A stretch of DNA of 64,000 nucleotides from Anaerolineales bacterium (GTDB lineage Bacteria > Chloroflexota > Anaerolineae > Anaerolineales > E44-bin32): contig JAFGNH010000012.1 of NCBI GenBank assembly GCA_016927115.1, positions 28,403 to 92,402 on the forward strand. The letters run 5' to 3'. Each line of letters starts with the position of its first letter. Position 1 is the first letter of the stretch. Positions 9,412 through 18,945 of this stretch are shown here, piece after piece. The translations under genes and the position numbers were made by a program. The notes beneath the pieces are model-generated. The model saw only the letters and a list, made by a program, of their open reading frames with translations. It was not told where the DNA came from and did not search any database.

Positions 9412-9957
9412 TCAGTTTGATCCGCCCTGGTTGGTTTCAGGTTGTTCGTTCTTTGGCAGAAAACCAATCGCTTCAACTTTTTTCCGGTTGAAGAGCATTA
9501 CCGCAGACCCCGTTTCAATTTTGGGGAATAAGATCGCTGCGAGTGTGGCATCGTAGAGGGGGGAAAAAACGGTATCACCTTCGAGAAGAAACGTTGCGAA
9601 GTTGAAAGCTCCGTGCATTTCGATCATGCCTCTCAACTCATAACCGCCAAGGATTATGTGTATCCAATGATTCCTTGTTTGGGTGTATCCTCCCCGGGCT
9701 GTTCCGGTGGCTCCCAGCTCCATGCGATTGCTTAAAAGCACTGCAAGCATCTCGTTCTTTACCAGTGACAGGGTGGTATAACGCCCAACCATTCTGTTAG
9801 GCTGGTGCAGCCGGCTGAGGAGTGCTCCTTCGATTTCAATATAGGAAGAAGTATTGTTGTTCAGGTAGCTATATAAACCACGGCCGGAAGGGGTGATCCT
9901 TCCCAAAATGCGATGGCTTGATGTATATATTTCGGCGGCAATTGGTTTGAGGGGCAT
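9412..9957 (-). CDS. protein of unknown function, paralogue of the 8792-9325 product
   Basis: A soluble protein of 181 residues, homologous end to end with the convergent gene at 8792 (shared IYTS, ITPSGRGLYS, NNNTSS, NHWIH, GGYELRG, FSPLYDATL, VMLFNRK). Only three bases separate its start from the stop of the upstream REC-GAF-kinase gene on the same strand, so the two are almost certainly co-transcribed. This links the unknown family with signalling. The C-terminus is a polar tail. No known domain is recognised; the function is unknown. Confidence 0.75.
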   Translation of the reverse strand: MPLKPIAAEIYTSSHRILGRITPSGRGLYSYLNNNTSSYIEIEGALLSRLHQPNRMVGRYTTLSLVKNEMLAVLLSNRMELGATGTARGGYTQTRNHWIHIILGGYELRGMIEMHGAFNFATFLLEGDTVFSPLYDATLAAILFPKIETGSAVMLFNRKKVEAIGFLPKNEQPETNQGGSN

Positions 9958-9960
9958 CGG

Positions 9961-11583
9961 TTACTCCAACCTTTTTACTGGCAGTGCAAGATGTATGATT
10001 GTACCTTGATCTGTTTCATCAAACCATAATCCTCCCCCCATGCTTTCAGCAATCATTCTGGCTTCACCGATGCTGAAACCGACGTGGAAAGAAGCTGCGG
10101 ACAGATCCCCTGTGGGAGTTCGTAATGCATGAATCATTTCAGGGGGGAGCCCTGAACTGGTATCAGCAACACTCAGAATAGCCCAGACACCGTCCGGGAA
10201 ATGAATATCATTCGGCAGGTCGAAATCACTGGAAGCCCCGTTCACCACGGAGACATAGTGGCTTTCAAGTTGGATGCGGCCGCGGGTGGTTCTGCGCAAA
10301 GCTGCAGATGCAAGGATCAGGAGAATTCGGCGAATCTGGCTGCGGTTCCCCGGAAAGAGCGGGATAGTTTTTTCTGACAGGTAGGATAGTTCCAGACCTC
10401 GCTGAAGGGCTCCGTCCTGCAGCGCAACCGAAACTTCTCGTAAGATGCTGTGAAGGTCTACAAGTTCCTGGCTGGGAAGTGTGATTGTTGTGTCGACCGG
10501 CTTGTCGTGGAACTGGCTGAGGTCCTGTTTCAATTTAGATATTTCCCGCTGCTGTGCATCTGTAAGTGGGCCGAGTGCGCTGCTCAACAGGGTGTTGATC
10601 GAGATCAGCATCTGCTGCACGGGAACCTGGTCGGGCGGAACGCCTTGGATCTCCTTTTCCATCTGGGACTGTTTCCGCAGTGAGGCATGTTCGAGTGCGA
10701 CCCCCGCCCAATCAGCGAGCGTCATGATAAGAGTCAGCTGATATTCGCTGAAGGGGTTTGCTACGACACGGTTGTATACGCCCAGCACACCGATAATCTG
10801 ATTTGACACATGAATCGGCACTTTTATGAGGGAATAGACACTGAAGCCCGTTTGAATTTCAACCGGACCTTCTTCGGGTGAGGGTTGACGCAGTACAGGC
10901 TGACCAGTATCAAATACTTCTCGAACGAGGGATTCGCTGCTTCGCAGTCGTTGCAGCGTCGCTTCGGGTATGCTTGCCTGCTTGCTCGCCCGGAGAACAA
11001 GCTCATTAGTGTTTGGATCTACAAGATAGATATTGGCCTCATCTGCATTGGAGACATACGCAGCTGCTTCAACCACACGTGTCAGGATCTGTTCCAGATC
11101 CGGTAGATTTACTACAACCCGTCCAATTTCCGAGATTAATCTGATCTCCTCAGACCGTTGTCGTGCGATTTCCATAGCCGCTTTCAGGCGGCGTTTGAGA
11201 TCGGCGGTATCATTTTCCCCACTCTGGATCTTGATTCCTTCACGGATGGCTTTATTTAATTCTTCAGGCCGGAACGGTTTATGCAGAATATCGGTTACCC
11301 CAAGGCGGAAAAGATCACGCATGCGTGAAGGGGGGAAGTGTGCAGCGAGAATAATGGCTGGTGTGTTGTCCCCGCTTGCCCGCTTGCTGCGTAGATTCCC
11401 GAGGGGATCTCCCATCATGCGGGTGATATCTACAATAAGTAAATCCGGTTTTTTTTCGGCGGAAGAGCCCTGTAAAACCTCAATACCCGCGGGACGGAGG
11501 ACTTTATTAATCAGGATCTTTGCATTGCTCTCGACATCTGCAATGACTTCGACGGAAGGTTGCTTGATTTCTTTTGTTCCCAT
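9961..11583 (-). CDS. REC-GAF-histidine-kinase-like protein with eroded kinase motifs
   Basis: 540 residues. An N-terminal receiver-like domain (about 10-120) keeps the Asp in LLIVDI and the Lys in HKPF. A coiled-coil linker leads to a GAF domain (about 165-305), then a region in the place of HisKA and an ATPase-like domain (about 390-538). The kinase part is unusual: I find no H-box of the HExRTPL type, the N-box Asn is missing (ILASAALRRT) and the G1 box reads DTSSGLPP. It may be a pseudokinase, or a sensor that controls its partner by binding. The following gene, three bases downstream, encodes the paralogous unknown protein. The start ATG has GGAGATGGC before it. Confidence 0.75.
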   Translation of the reverse strand: MGTKEIKQPSVEVIADVESNAKILINKVLRPAGIEVLQGSSAEKKPDLLIVDITRMMGDPLGNLRSKRASGDNTPAIILAAHFPPSRMRDLFRLGVTDILHKPFRPEELNKAIREGIKIQSGENDTADLKRRLKAAMEIARQRSEEIRLISEIGRVVVNLPDLEQILTRVVEAAAYVSNADEANIYLVDPNTNELVLRASKQASIPEATLQRLRSSESLVREVFDTGQPVLRQPSPEEGPVEIQTGFSVYSLIKVPIHVSNQIIGVLGVYNRVVANPFSEYQLTLIMTLADWAGVALEHASLRKQSQMEKEIQGVPPDQVPVQQMLISINTLLSSALGPLTDAQQREISKLKQDLSQFHDKPVDTTITLPSQELVDLHSILREVSVALQDGALQRGLELSYLSEKTIPLFPGNRSQIRRILLILASAALRRTTRGRIQLESHYVSVVNGASSDFDLPNDIHFPDGVWAILSVADTSSGLPPEMIHALRTPTGDLSAASFHVGFSIGEARMIAESMGGGLWFDETDQGTIIHLALPVKRLE

Positions 11584-12523
11584 GCCATCTCCACACGTAT
11601 TGAGGCTGTCTCAGGTTTCCAATCAGAAGCTGTGATCCAAAACTGCCGGATCAGATTTCCAGTCTCCTGCCAGGTTCGATTGCGTTTCTTTGCTCCTATG
11701 CGGTTTCAGCAATACAGCATAGCGGGCAGTAAACAGGTCTTGGCAAATGCTATCTGTTCTGGCCAGGTTTTCCTGAAGGACCGTCTGCGGCAGCGCTGCA
11801 TGAAATAACCGATAAGTCATGGTTGATAAAAAGAAAGGGTTGCATCGGCTGCCGAACTATACCGGATACGGCAAGATGGAAATGGTTCCTATTTTGTTTA
11901 CATTTTACTGCAGGTATGGGAAGAAATGGTATTCATTTTCAGTCCGGGTTCGTAGACTCTCCAGTGAAAAAACCAGACGTGAATAACGATTACGTTTTCC
12001 CCGCCTATCCTGCGCATTACTGCTGAAAAAAGTTGAGTACCTCCTGACTGATACGTGGCGCTGTCTTTTGAATTTAATCACCGATCAATACTGCAACTAC
12101 AAAGAGAATGTGAGGGGTGTGCGGCAGCTCTATCACAGGGCGATTGCCGGCAGCGCCTCTATGCTGCCATTATTGTACCCGTCAGACCATAGAAAACCAA
12201 TTGTTCCTTGAATCTTGCTTGCAAATACGCCCCTGATAAAGTTCCTGCGCCGGATGCCTTCATTCCATACTGAAAACGAGCTGCTTTTATTGTTGAAAAT
12301 CAGATGAATGAATAAAATGCCGGGTTCGGCCCCAGGTGGTTTCTCCAGGTATCATTCATATGCATGTTTCCTGAAAAAGCGTGCATGTCTCAGGTTTCAA
12401 CTCAATATCGGATGTCTTTGTGCCAGCGATTCTCACTGGTGGAAAAATGTTCTGGAAATTGAGAAAATACGCTGGCATATCATGTTTTCTGGAAAAGGAA
12501 TGTCACCAGTTTTGCGGTGTTTA
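11584..12523. other. 940-base gene-free region
   Basis: No convincing coding region lies here. ORFs at 11560-11808 and 11823-12026 lack ribosome binding sites and family patterns. The 228-codon plus-strand ORF at 12308-12994 overlaps der on the other strand and is its shadow. I see no tRNA or rRNA. A 13-base direct repeat, TGTCTCAGGTTTC, occurs at 11607-11619 and 12386-12398, near both ends of the region. The region could be a decayed insertion or gene. Confidence 0.45.
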
Positions 12524-13900
12524 TCAATCCCGTTCCGCCTGCTCTCGATTACGAAAAACCATTTTGATCGGTGTTCCTTCGAAGGGATATGCGGCCCTGA
12601 TCTGGTTTTCAAGATAACGCTGATAACTGAAATGAACCAGATCCCGATCGTTTACGTGGAAGAGTATCACCGGGGGGTTTACGCTTACCTGCGAGGTATA
12701 CAGTATTTTCAGCCGCTTTCCAGCTTTGGAAGGTGGCGCATGGTGGTCGAGTGCGTGGTGGATGATACGATTGAGCTCTCCTGTGGAGATCCGGTGGAAG
12801 CGTTCCTGCTGCACACGGAGGGCTGTCGGAATGATCTGATGAGTATTTTTACCGGACAGTGCGGAGATGAACAGGATGGGTACATAATCAAGAAAATTCA
12901 GTTCCTGGCGAATAGTGGTGGTGATCTGGGCCATGGTGTGGGTGTCTTTTTCCACAGCATCCCATTTATTGACAAGCACAATAACGCTTTTTAAATGCTC
13001 GAGCACCATTCCTGCAATATGGGCATCCTGTGCGATGATACCCTGTATACCATCCAGTAAAAATAGAACAACATCGGCACGTTCGACAGCTTTAAACGCA
13101 CGGATCACGGAAAATTTTTCAACACCGGGTTCTATCCGGCCTCGTTTGCGAATACCGGCAGTGTCAATTAACGTGATCTGCTGGCCGTAATAGGCCAGCT
13201 TGGTGTCAATAGCATCACGGGTTGTGCCGGGAATGGGGGATACAATCACTCGATCCTCTCCCAGGAGGCGGTTCAGCAGGCTGGATTTTCCGACGTTCGG
13301 GCGGCCTACGATGGCTATTCTCACTGTCGATTCGATATCGTCTTGTGGAATCTGCCGTGCCCCCATACTATTGAATACCTGATCCAGTAGATCACCCACG
13401 CTGGTTCCATGGAGTGCCGAGATTGCGACAGGTTGCCCCATGCCCAGTTCATAAAATTCGATGGCCGCATCTCTACGGGCTTGATTTTCACATTTATTCA
13501 CAGCAATCAGAACAGGTGGATTGATCTCCTTGCTGCGGGTTCGCCGCAGGATCGTTGCGATTTCAAAATCAGCCGGTGTGAGACCACTTTCTGCATCCAC
13601 CAGAAAAATCACAGCATCAGCGTCTTTCACTGCCATTTCGGCCTGTTCCCGGATCTGAGGGATAAAATCCTTACTGGCGATCGAGAGAGGTTCCTGGTTC
13701 TGGATACGGGTAGGATCAATGCCCCCGGTATCCACAATGTAGAACAGGTTGCCCGCCCATTCTGCATTGGCAAACAGGCGATCTCGTGTGGTGCCGGGGA
13801 TACTATCCACAACGGCAAGACGTTCTCCGGATATACGGTTAAAGAGGGTGGACTTCCCAACATTCGGGCGTCCGACAATAGCAATCACTGGTTTTGTCAT
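12524..13900 (-). CDS. der: ribosome-assembly GTPase Der (EngA)
   Basis: 458 residues, the usual length for Der, the double-GTPase needed for 50S subunit maturation. Two complete G domains are visible. The first has GRPNVGKSTLFNR, PGTTRDR, DTGG and NKCE. The second has GRPNVGKSSLLNR, PGTTRDA, DTAG and NKWD. A C-terminal KH-like domain (about 360-450) ends in GTPIKMVFRNR. It is the last gene of a leftward cluster behind cdaA and cdaR, 11 bases after the cdaR stop, so it is probably co-transcribed. All GTPase motifs are intact. Confidence 0.97.
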   Translation of the reverse strand: MTKPVIAIVGRPNVGKSTLFNRISGERLAVVDSIPGTTRDRLFANAEWAGNLFYIVDTGGIDPTRIQNQEPLSIASKDFIPQIREQAEMAVKDADAVIFLVDAESGLTPADFEIATILRRTRSKEINPPVLIAVNKCENQARRDAAIEFYELGMGQPVAISALHGTSVGDLLDQVFNSMGARQIPQDDIESTVRIAIVGRPNVGKSSLLNRLLGEDRVIVSPIPGTTRDAIDTKLAYYGQQITLIDTAGIRKRGRIEPGVEKFSVIRAFKAVERADVVLFLLDGIQGIIAQDAHIAGMVLEHLKSVIVLVNKWDAVEKDTHTMAQITTTIRQELNFLDYVPILFISALSGKNTHQIIPTALRVQQERFHRISTGELNRIIHHALDHHAPPSKAGKRLKILYTSQVSVNPPVILFHVNDRDLVHFSYQRYLENQIRAAYPFEGTPIKMVFRNREQAERD

Positions 13901-13911
13901 AGTATTTCCTG

Positions 13912-15153
13912 CTACGGTATGGTCGGTTCAGGTGTGGCTGGTGGCTTGTTGCTGATTGTTACTTCAACCACAGCTGGCAGGATGGATCCTTCCACATCAG
14001 TAGGCGGTACGATAATTTGGGGTGTCACCTGGTGTGTGCCAATGTCTTTATCGAACAGATCGATAACCACACGAATATCATCGGGTGTGAGCTGTTCAAG
14101 TGTTGTGAGTGGACCGGTGAGAAACACGGAAACGGATGAAGGCGATGCTGTTGCATACAATCCTTCCGCCAGCCCCTGGATTTCAATCGGGCTGGTGAGT
14201 GACATTGAGTTTTCGATGGCTTCAATACTGACCTGAACCAGAATATTCTGGTCACCGACCAGGGCTGTTTTCTCAGGCAGATCCAGAGAGGCGCGGACTT
14301 CCACAGCTTCCTGGGCATCAGCGATATCAATCGGGACGGTTTCCACATAGCCAGGCAGGGTGTCAAACACGGTCGGGTCGGATGAAAAAATGATAACTTG
14401 CTCAGGTATGACATTAATCTTGGTTATCCGGAAACCGAAGTCTGGCTGGCCGGTAATAATAGGGATAACGGCTACAAGCCGGTAGCGTTCTCCCTGTTGG
14501 ATGGGGGCAGTCACGGTGGTGTGGGTTGGCTCAATCGTGATCTCCTCCAGCAGGGTACCATTTATATCAAGCGGCAGCAGACGAACGTTCTGCTCGACAT
14601 CCATGCGCTCGCCGGTGATATCAAGTACTGCTTCAATGGAAGCGACGCTGTTGATCAGCGAGGCAGGGCCTACGATGGTTACTGCCTCGGGATTTGAAGT
14701 CGGTGTATTGGCTTCGTAACCAATTGCCGGCTCCCCATTCAACTGAATTTGAATAGGGAAGGACTTCTCCACCAGGGTTTCGATTTCCAGATTGATCTGT
14801 GCAGGCATTAGCTCTGTCACCAGGACGGGTTTTGCGTCCACTCCGGGTTTGCCGAGTGTGATAGCGTATTTTCCTGTGTCCAATCCGCTCAGATCAACAA
14901 CGATAGAAAAATCGTCCTGAGTAAGGATTTCCCACACACTCTGGGGAGCCTTTATCCGAACAATACATTCGGAAGGAGGGTCTCCGCTGAGAATGAGTCC
15001 TTCAGCGAGGTTTATGTATTGAATGGGGATCTGGTCAGGGAAGATATCCTGCTGCAGTGGATCTGCTTCATTAATGGCATAAACCCAGACTGTAATTGCA
15101 AGGGTAAACGCCAGCAGCAGAGTCCCTCTATTTTCCCATAGGGATTGGAGCAT
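13912..15153 (-). CDS. cdaR: YbbR-domain protein (CdaR-like), membrane-anchored
   Basis: 413 residues. One N-terminal membrane segment (about 10-28, LLLAFTLAITVWVYAI) is followed by an extracytoplasmic region of repeated YbbR domains (about four, residues 35-400), seen as recurring beta-rich units with VxIxGPxxxI-type text. The C-terminus is Pro-rich. CdaR proteins bind and regulate the diadenylate cyclase CdaA. The cdaA gene lies directly upstream, eight bases away, the standard pairing. The start ATG follows the cdaA stop closely. The assignment rests on the domain plus context; residue-level YbbR motifs are weak by nature. Confidence 0.9.
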   Translation of the reverse strand: MLQSLWENRGTLLLAFTLAITVWVYAINEADPLQQDIFPDQIPIQYINLAEGLILSGDPPSECIVRIKAPQSVWEILTQDDFSIVVDLSGLDTGKYAITLGKPGVDAKPVLVTELMPAQINLEIETLVEKSFPIQIQLNGEPAIGYEANTPTSNPEAVTIVGPASLINSVASIEAVLDITGERMDVEQNVRLLPLDINGTLLEEITIEPTHTTVTAPIQQGERYRLVAVIPIITGQPDFGFRITKINVIPEQVIIFSSDPTVFDTLPGYVETVPIDIADAQEAVEVRASLDLPEKTALVGDQNILVQVSIEAIENSMSLTSPIEIQGLAEGLYATASPSSVSVFLTGPLTTLEQLTPDDIRVVIDLFDKDIGTHQVTPQIIVPPTDVEGSILPAVVEVTISNKPPATPEPTIP

Positions 15154-15161
15154 GCGAACCT

Positions 15162-16106
15162 CTATACTTGATGCGATGAGAAACGATTTTTGAAGATCCG
15201 ATTAAGAATATTATAAAGCCAAGGAGGGAGAATTGTCTCCGATCTTGGTCGATAGAAAGCGATGAGAATATTTCTCAGTCGATTGGGGTCCAGCCGGCGG
15301 ATCATCCGGCCATTATGAGTGACAGAAATGGCACCCGTTTCTTCTGATACCACTACCGAGATTGCGTCGCTGACTTCGCTGATGCCAAGTGCCGCGCGAT
15401 GTCGAAGGCCCATTTGCCGATCCAGAGATCGCGAGAAAGTGCCGCTGGCGGATAGAGGCATTACACAGGATGCTGCGGCGATGAGATTCTCCCTGATAAT
15501 AACAGCACCATCATGCAGTGGTGTATTCACGTAAAAGATCTGCAGCAGCAGTTCCGGAGTAAGAATCGCATCCATGGGAATACCGGTTTCAATATACTCA
15601 TCCAGGTGAACGGTCCGTTCAATCACGATAAGGGCACCATGACGATTATTTGAAAGGCGCTGTGCAGCGGTCACGATACCGGGGATGATCTGTTCACTGG
15701 CGCGGTTATCGGGACGCTGAATGATATTGCTTCCCGCACGCCCCAATCTTTCGAGACCTCGTCTGATTTCCGGGGCGAAGATCACCGGTATTGCTATCAG
15801 GAGTGCCGGCAGGGTATTGCGAAGAAGCCATGAAAAGGCGGGAAGCGGGAGCAGGGAAGAGAAGATGCTGATTGCGATAATCATCAGAATCATGCCGCGG
15901 ATCAGCGTATCACCCCGCGTCCCCTGCAGCAGTTGAAGGATAAAGTAGAAGATGGCGACCACAAGGATCAGATCAAATATATTTGAAAAGTTGATACGTT
16001 CCAGATTGAATAATAATTCCCGAGGTAAATTGTCCACTTTTTTGCCTGTGCCCTGTTGTGGGAGTGTGTTCTCTCTGTCCTCATTAAGTCCTGCTGCGGC
16101 TATCAC
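15162..16106 (-). CDS. cdaA: diadenylate cyclase CdaA (c-di-AMP synthase)
   Basis: 314 residues. CdaA makes the second messenger c-di-AMP from two ATP at the membrane. A polar N-terminal extension (about 40 residues) precedes three membrane segments (about 44-62, 70-86 and 92-112). The DAC domain follows, with the catalytic DGA (199-201, in TPLHDGAVI) and RHR (235-237, in GLRHRAALG). The ORF begins with GTG; an in-frame TAG lies just upstream, and no better ATG precedes the first membrane segment. The N-terminal extension is longer than in Firmicute CdaA. It is first in the cdaA-cdaR-der cluster. No c-di-AMP-specific phosphodiesterase or known c-di-AMP riboswitch was recognised in the window. 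Confidence 0.95.
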   Translation of the reverse strand: MIAAAGLNEDRENTLPQQGTGKKVDNLPRELLFNLERINFSNIFDLILVVAIFYFILQLLQGTRGDTLIRGMILMIIAISIFSSLLPLPAFSWLLRNTLPALLIAIPVIFAPEIRRGLERLGRAGSNIIQRPDNRASEQIIPGIVTAAQRLSNNRHGALIVIERTVHLDEYIETGIPMDAILTPELLLQIFYVNTPLHDGAVIIRENLIAAASCVMPLSASGTFSRSLDRQMGLRHRAALGISEVSDAISVVVSEETGAISVTHNGRMIRRLDPNRLRNILIAFYRPRSETILPPWLYNILNRIFKNRFSSHQV

Positions 16107-16373
16107 TCCGCTGGTCTATAGCCGATGCATCAGATCCATGTATCTGTCGATTCTATCCTGATCGACGCAGATTTCTGCAGTAAAACTCTGGAGATATCAA
16201 TGACGAAGAAAATCCGGGGCTGTAAGGAATGGGGTGGAACCCGGTTTTCATCCGGCCCTTGTATATGAGCAGGGCTGATCTCCTTAAACTATAACAACAA
16301 TCACTCGCCGCCGGTGCGCTGACTCCCATACAGTTGTGGAAGGACAGGTGAATAAGGGAGGTGCTGCGAGTGT

Positions 16374-18704
16374 TTACACACCTTTCTCCAGATTGTTAAG
16401 GAGATCGTGGTATCCGTCCACATTAATATCAGGTGGTCCAATTTCAATAATGGTACGGATAGTCTTGATCGCCTCTTTTCTATGACCTGCGTCGAGTTGA
16501 ATCTCGCCGAGGGCATCATATTGTGCGATGGCGTCGCTCTTTCTGCCAATTGCACGATAAGCATCTGCCAGCCTGGCATGCAGGATCTGACGACCGGGGT
16601 GCTCTCTCGCAAGATCTTCCAGCAGTGCAAGCGCTTCTTTACCCCGCCGGGTCTGGACAAGGAGTTGAAGGTGCTTATCCAGGTGGGCGACAATGACCTC
16701 CTCTTTGCCCAGCCGCAGTCCGAGGTCAATCATTTTCAATCGGGCGATCTCATCGTCGTCTGACAGGGTGAGGATTTGCTCGTACACGCGCAAGGCACGC
16801 TGCCAATCAAGGCGGGAGATGTCCAGATCTCCGATTTGATGCAGTATTTTAACAGACCAGTCAACCTCGTTTTTGGAGCGCTGTGCCAGTTTGAGAGCGT
16901 CTGTGAGGGTCTGGCGTGAGCGTTCGCTCTCGGCCATCTGACGGAACAGGTCAGCAAGGTCGTAATACTGTGAAAGTGCATCGTCAATCTGATCCTGCTG
17001 TGCCAGCAGATTAATCAATTCTTTACGGGCGACGAGGTCCACCGGGGATGCTTTGATCAGCCGGTGGTAGATCTTGGCAGCTTGTACCGTTTCACCGCGA
17101 ACGGCGTGGGTTTTTGCAATCATGGCTAATTTGCTGAGGCCCTGTTCTCTATGATCGCTGTCGATCAGGATTTCAGCCAGACGGAGATGCAGTCCCAGAT
17201 AGAGGGGTGCGTAATCGAGTGCCAGCATAGCCTCTTCAATAGCTGAATAATACTTGTGCTGTGAAGCCAGGGTATCAATCCGTTCGATGGCCTCCACCAC
17301 ACGATCGGTACCACCAACAGCCAGGATTTCGGCGATGGGGATTACCGTTGAACTGCTTCCCTGGGATTCAAGCTTCTTGCGTGCTAATTTGATGCGATGG
17401 AGCCAATGCGGTCCACTGAGGAAGGCGAGTGTGTTTTCCACGATCTGTGAGAGGTTCTGGTCATCGTCCTTGGTTTGTGAAACCATGATTGTATCGTAGA
17501 AGCGGTTCAGTTGGGAGGATTGATCACTGCTAACGGTAAGGGTATCCGCAATGCGAAGCGCCTGGAGCAAATGGCGGGCGGCTTCAGTCAAATCTCCCGC
17601 CTGTCGGGCCAGGCGGCCCAGGGCGAGATTTGCTCCCAAAGTCAGCTCTGGATGACCGATGGCGGCGGTGATGTTTTTTCGGGCTCCTTCAAAATCATGC
17701 AGATCTTTCAGCAGGATCCCCAGATTGTAATAAGCAGCGGGATGATCGAGCCCTTCTCCGATAGCATTGACCAATTCTTTTGAAGCCTGGCGTTTATTGC
17801 CTCGTGTCTGCAGGTCAATCGCCTGGCTGAGGTATTTATACCGGTCCTTCTGTTCTGTTTCCCTGCGCAGCATGGACAGGGGGCCCTGCCCTTCAGCATG
17901 ATCCTCATCTTCATCAAAATCTGTGGTACTTTCATCAAAGAGCATACCGGCCAGAATGGTTAAAGCCTGCCGCTGAGCGGCTACTTCCGGATCATCGAGT
18001 TCATCAGACGATTCATCCGGGTCCTCTTCCGGGGAAGCTTTGAGGTATTCCTCCATTTCTGCAATACGAAGCGGACCAGTGTGGCCGCGTGGTGGTCCTG
18101 GAGGGGGAAGTATTTTTTGATGGCGCAGACTGCGTACTGCGTTACTGGCTTCCGGGTCGCCTGGTGTCAGTCGCAGGGCAAGTTGAGCAGCCTCGATGGC
18201 ACGATCCTGCTTGTTCTTTTTCTGCAGGATGGAGGCGACTGTCAGGTATTCATACGAGGCTTCCCGGCGCCTCCCAAGCCGTTCGTAGGTTAGCGCCAAT
18301 CTGGAACGGACAGCAAGGTTATCTGGTGTCAACCGGGCGATGCAGCTCCAATTCTCTATTGCTTTCTCCGTATTTCGGCGTCGGATATACAGATCGGCAG
18401 CAGTCTCGCGCTGGTTAACAGCTTGTTGTATATCTCCCTGCAGCTCGTGAATTTCTGCACATTTTTCCACCGGAATCGGATCTTCCGGTGAAGCAGCACA
18501 GGCTTTCCGGTATATTTCGAGTGCCTCATTCCGATTCCCGGTTTCAAGCAAGGCCAAGCCGAGGCTTGTCAGCGCGGTGGAATGGTCGGGAAATTCAGCC
18601 AGGGCTTTGCGGTAATATTCCAGCGCTTTATCCCAGTCCATCTCCCAGGCAGCTGAATGCCCCAGATTCATTGATTCGTCAAAAAGGTCCTGGCGTCCTG
18701 TCAT
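16374..18704 (-). CDS. large tetratricopeptide-repeat protein
   Basis: 776 residues, almost entirely TPR. N-terminal repeats (about 10-200) show the classic W/A/G pattern (DKALEYYRKALAEFPDHSTALTSLG). An acidic low-complexity linker (about 220-270, EEDPDESSDELDD) follows, and further repeat blocks run to the C-terminus. There is no signal peptide or membrane segment, so it is probably a cytoplasmic scaffold. The gene lies between polA and the cdaA cluster on the same strand, with a 267-base gap to cdaA, and looks like its own unit. The partner is unknown. Length and repeat content suggest an adaptor rather than an enzyme. Confidence 0.88.
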   Translation of the reverse strand: MTGRQDLFDESMNLGHSAAWEMDWDKALEYYRKALAEFPDHSTALTSLGLALLETGNRNEALEIYRKACAASPEDPIPVEKCAEIHELQGDIQQAVNQRETAADLYIRRRNTEKAIENWSCIARLTPDNLAVRSRLALTYERLGRRREASYEYLTVASILQKKNKQDRAIEAAQLALRLTPGDPEASNAVRSLRHQKILPPPGPPRGHTGPLRIAEMEEYLKASPEEDPDESSDELDDPEVAAQRQALTILAGMLFDESTTDFDEDEDHAEGQGPLSMLRRETEQKDRYKYLSQAIDLQTRGNKRQASKELVNAIGEGLDHPAAYYNLGILLKDLHDFEGARKNITAAIGHPELTLGANLALGRLARQAGDLTEAARHLLQALRIADTLTVSSDQSSQLNRFYDTIMVSQTKDDDQNLSQIVENTLAFLSGPHWLHRIKLARKKLESQGSSSTVIPIAEILAVGGTDRVVEAIERIDTLASQHKYYSAIEEAMLALDYAPLYLGLHLRLAEILIDSDHREQGLSKLAMIAKTHAVRGETVQAAKIYHRLIKASPVDLVARKELINLLAQQDQIDDALSQYYDLADLFRQMAESERSRQTLTDALKLAQRSKNEVDWSVKILHQIGDLDISRLDWQRALRVYEQILTLSDDDEIARLKMIDLGLRLGKEEVIVAHLDKHLQLLVQTRRGKEALALLEDLAREHPGRQILHARLADAYRAIGRKSDAIAQYDALGEIQLDAGHRKEAIKTIRTIIEIGPPDINVDGYHDLLNNLEKGV

Positions 18705-18945
18705 TGTGCACCTGAATTAATCATTCGAAGCGAAGCGAGTATAGCATAAGTTCTTCAGGCCTGCTTTGTCTGATACCGTGGTCAATATTACTTTCACTGT
18801 CACCAGATAGATCTGCTGTAATCAACATAGCATGAAATGTGCCGCGCTGCCCGCATGGTCCGGGTTTCGGGTGCCTTTCTTCGGTCAGGTCTGTTTCTTC
18901 CGCATCTGCCGGCTGATATGAAAATGCTGCCAGGTTATGCCGGAT

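Noticed and set aside
11584-12523. tRNA gene
   Set aside because: An AGGTTCGATT stretch near 11672 recalls a T arm, but no acceptor stem, anticodon arm or CCA fits around it.
12308-12994. 228-codon plus-strand ORF
   Set aside because: More than two thirds lies antisense to der, which has all GTPase motifs; no RBS or family pattern.
13409-14236. 275-codon plus-strand ORF
   Set aside because: Antisense to der and cdaR, spanning their junction; shadow of real genes.
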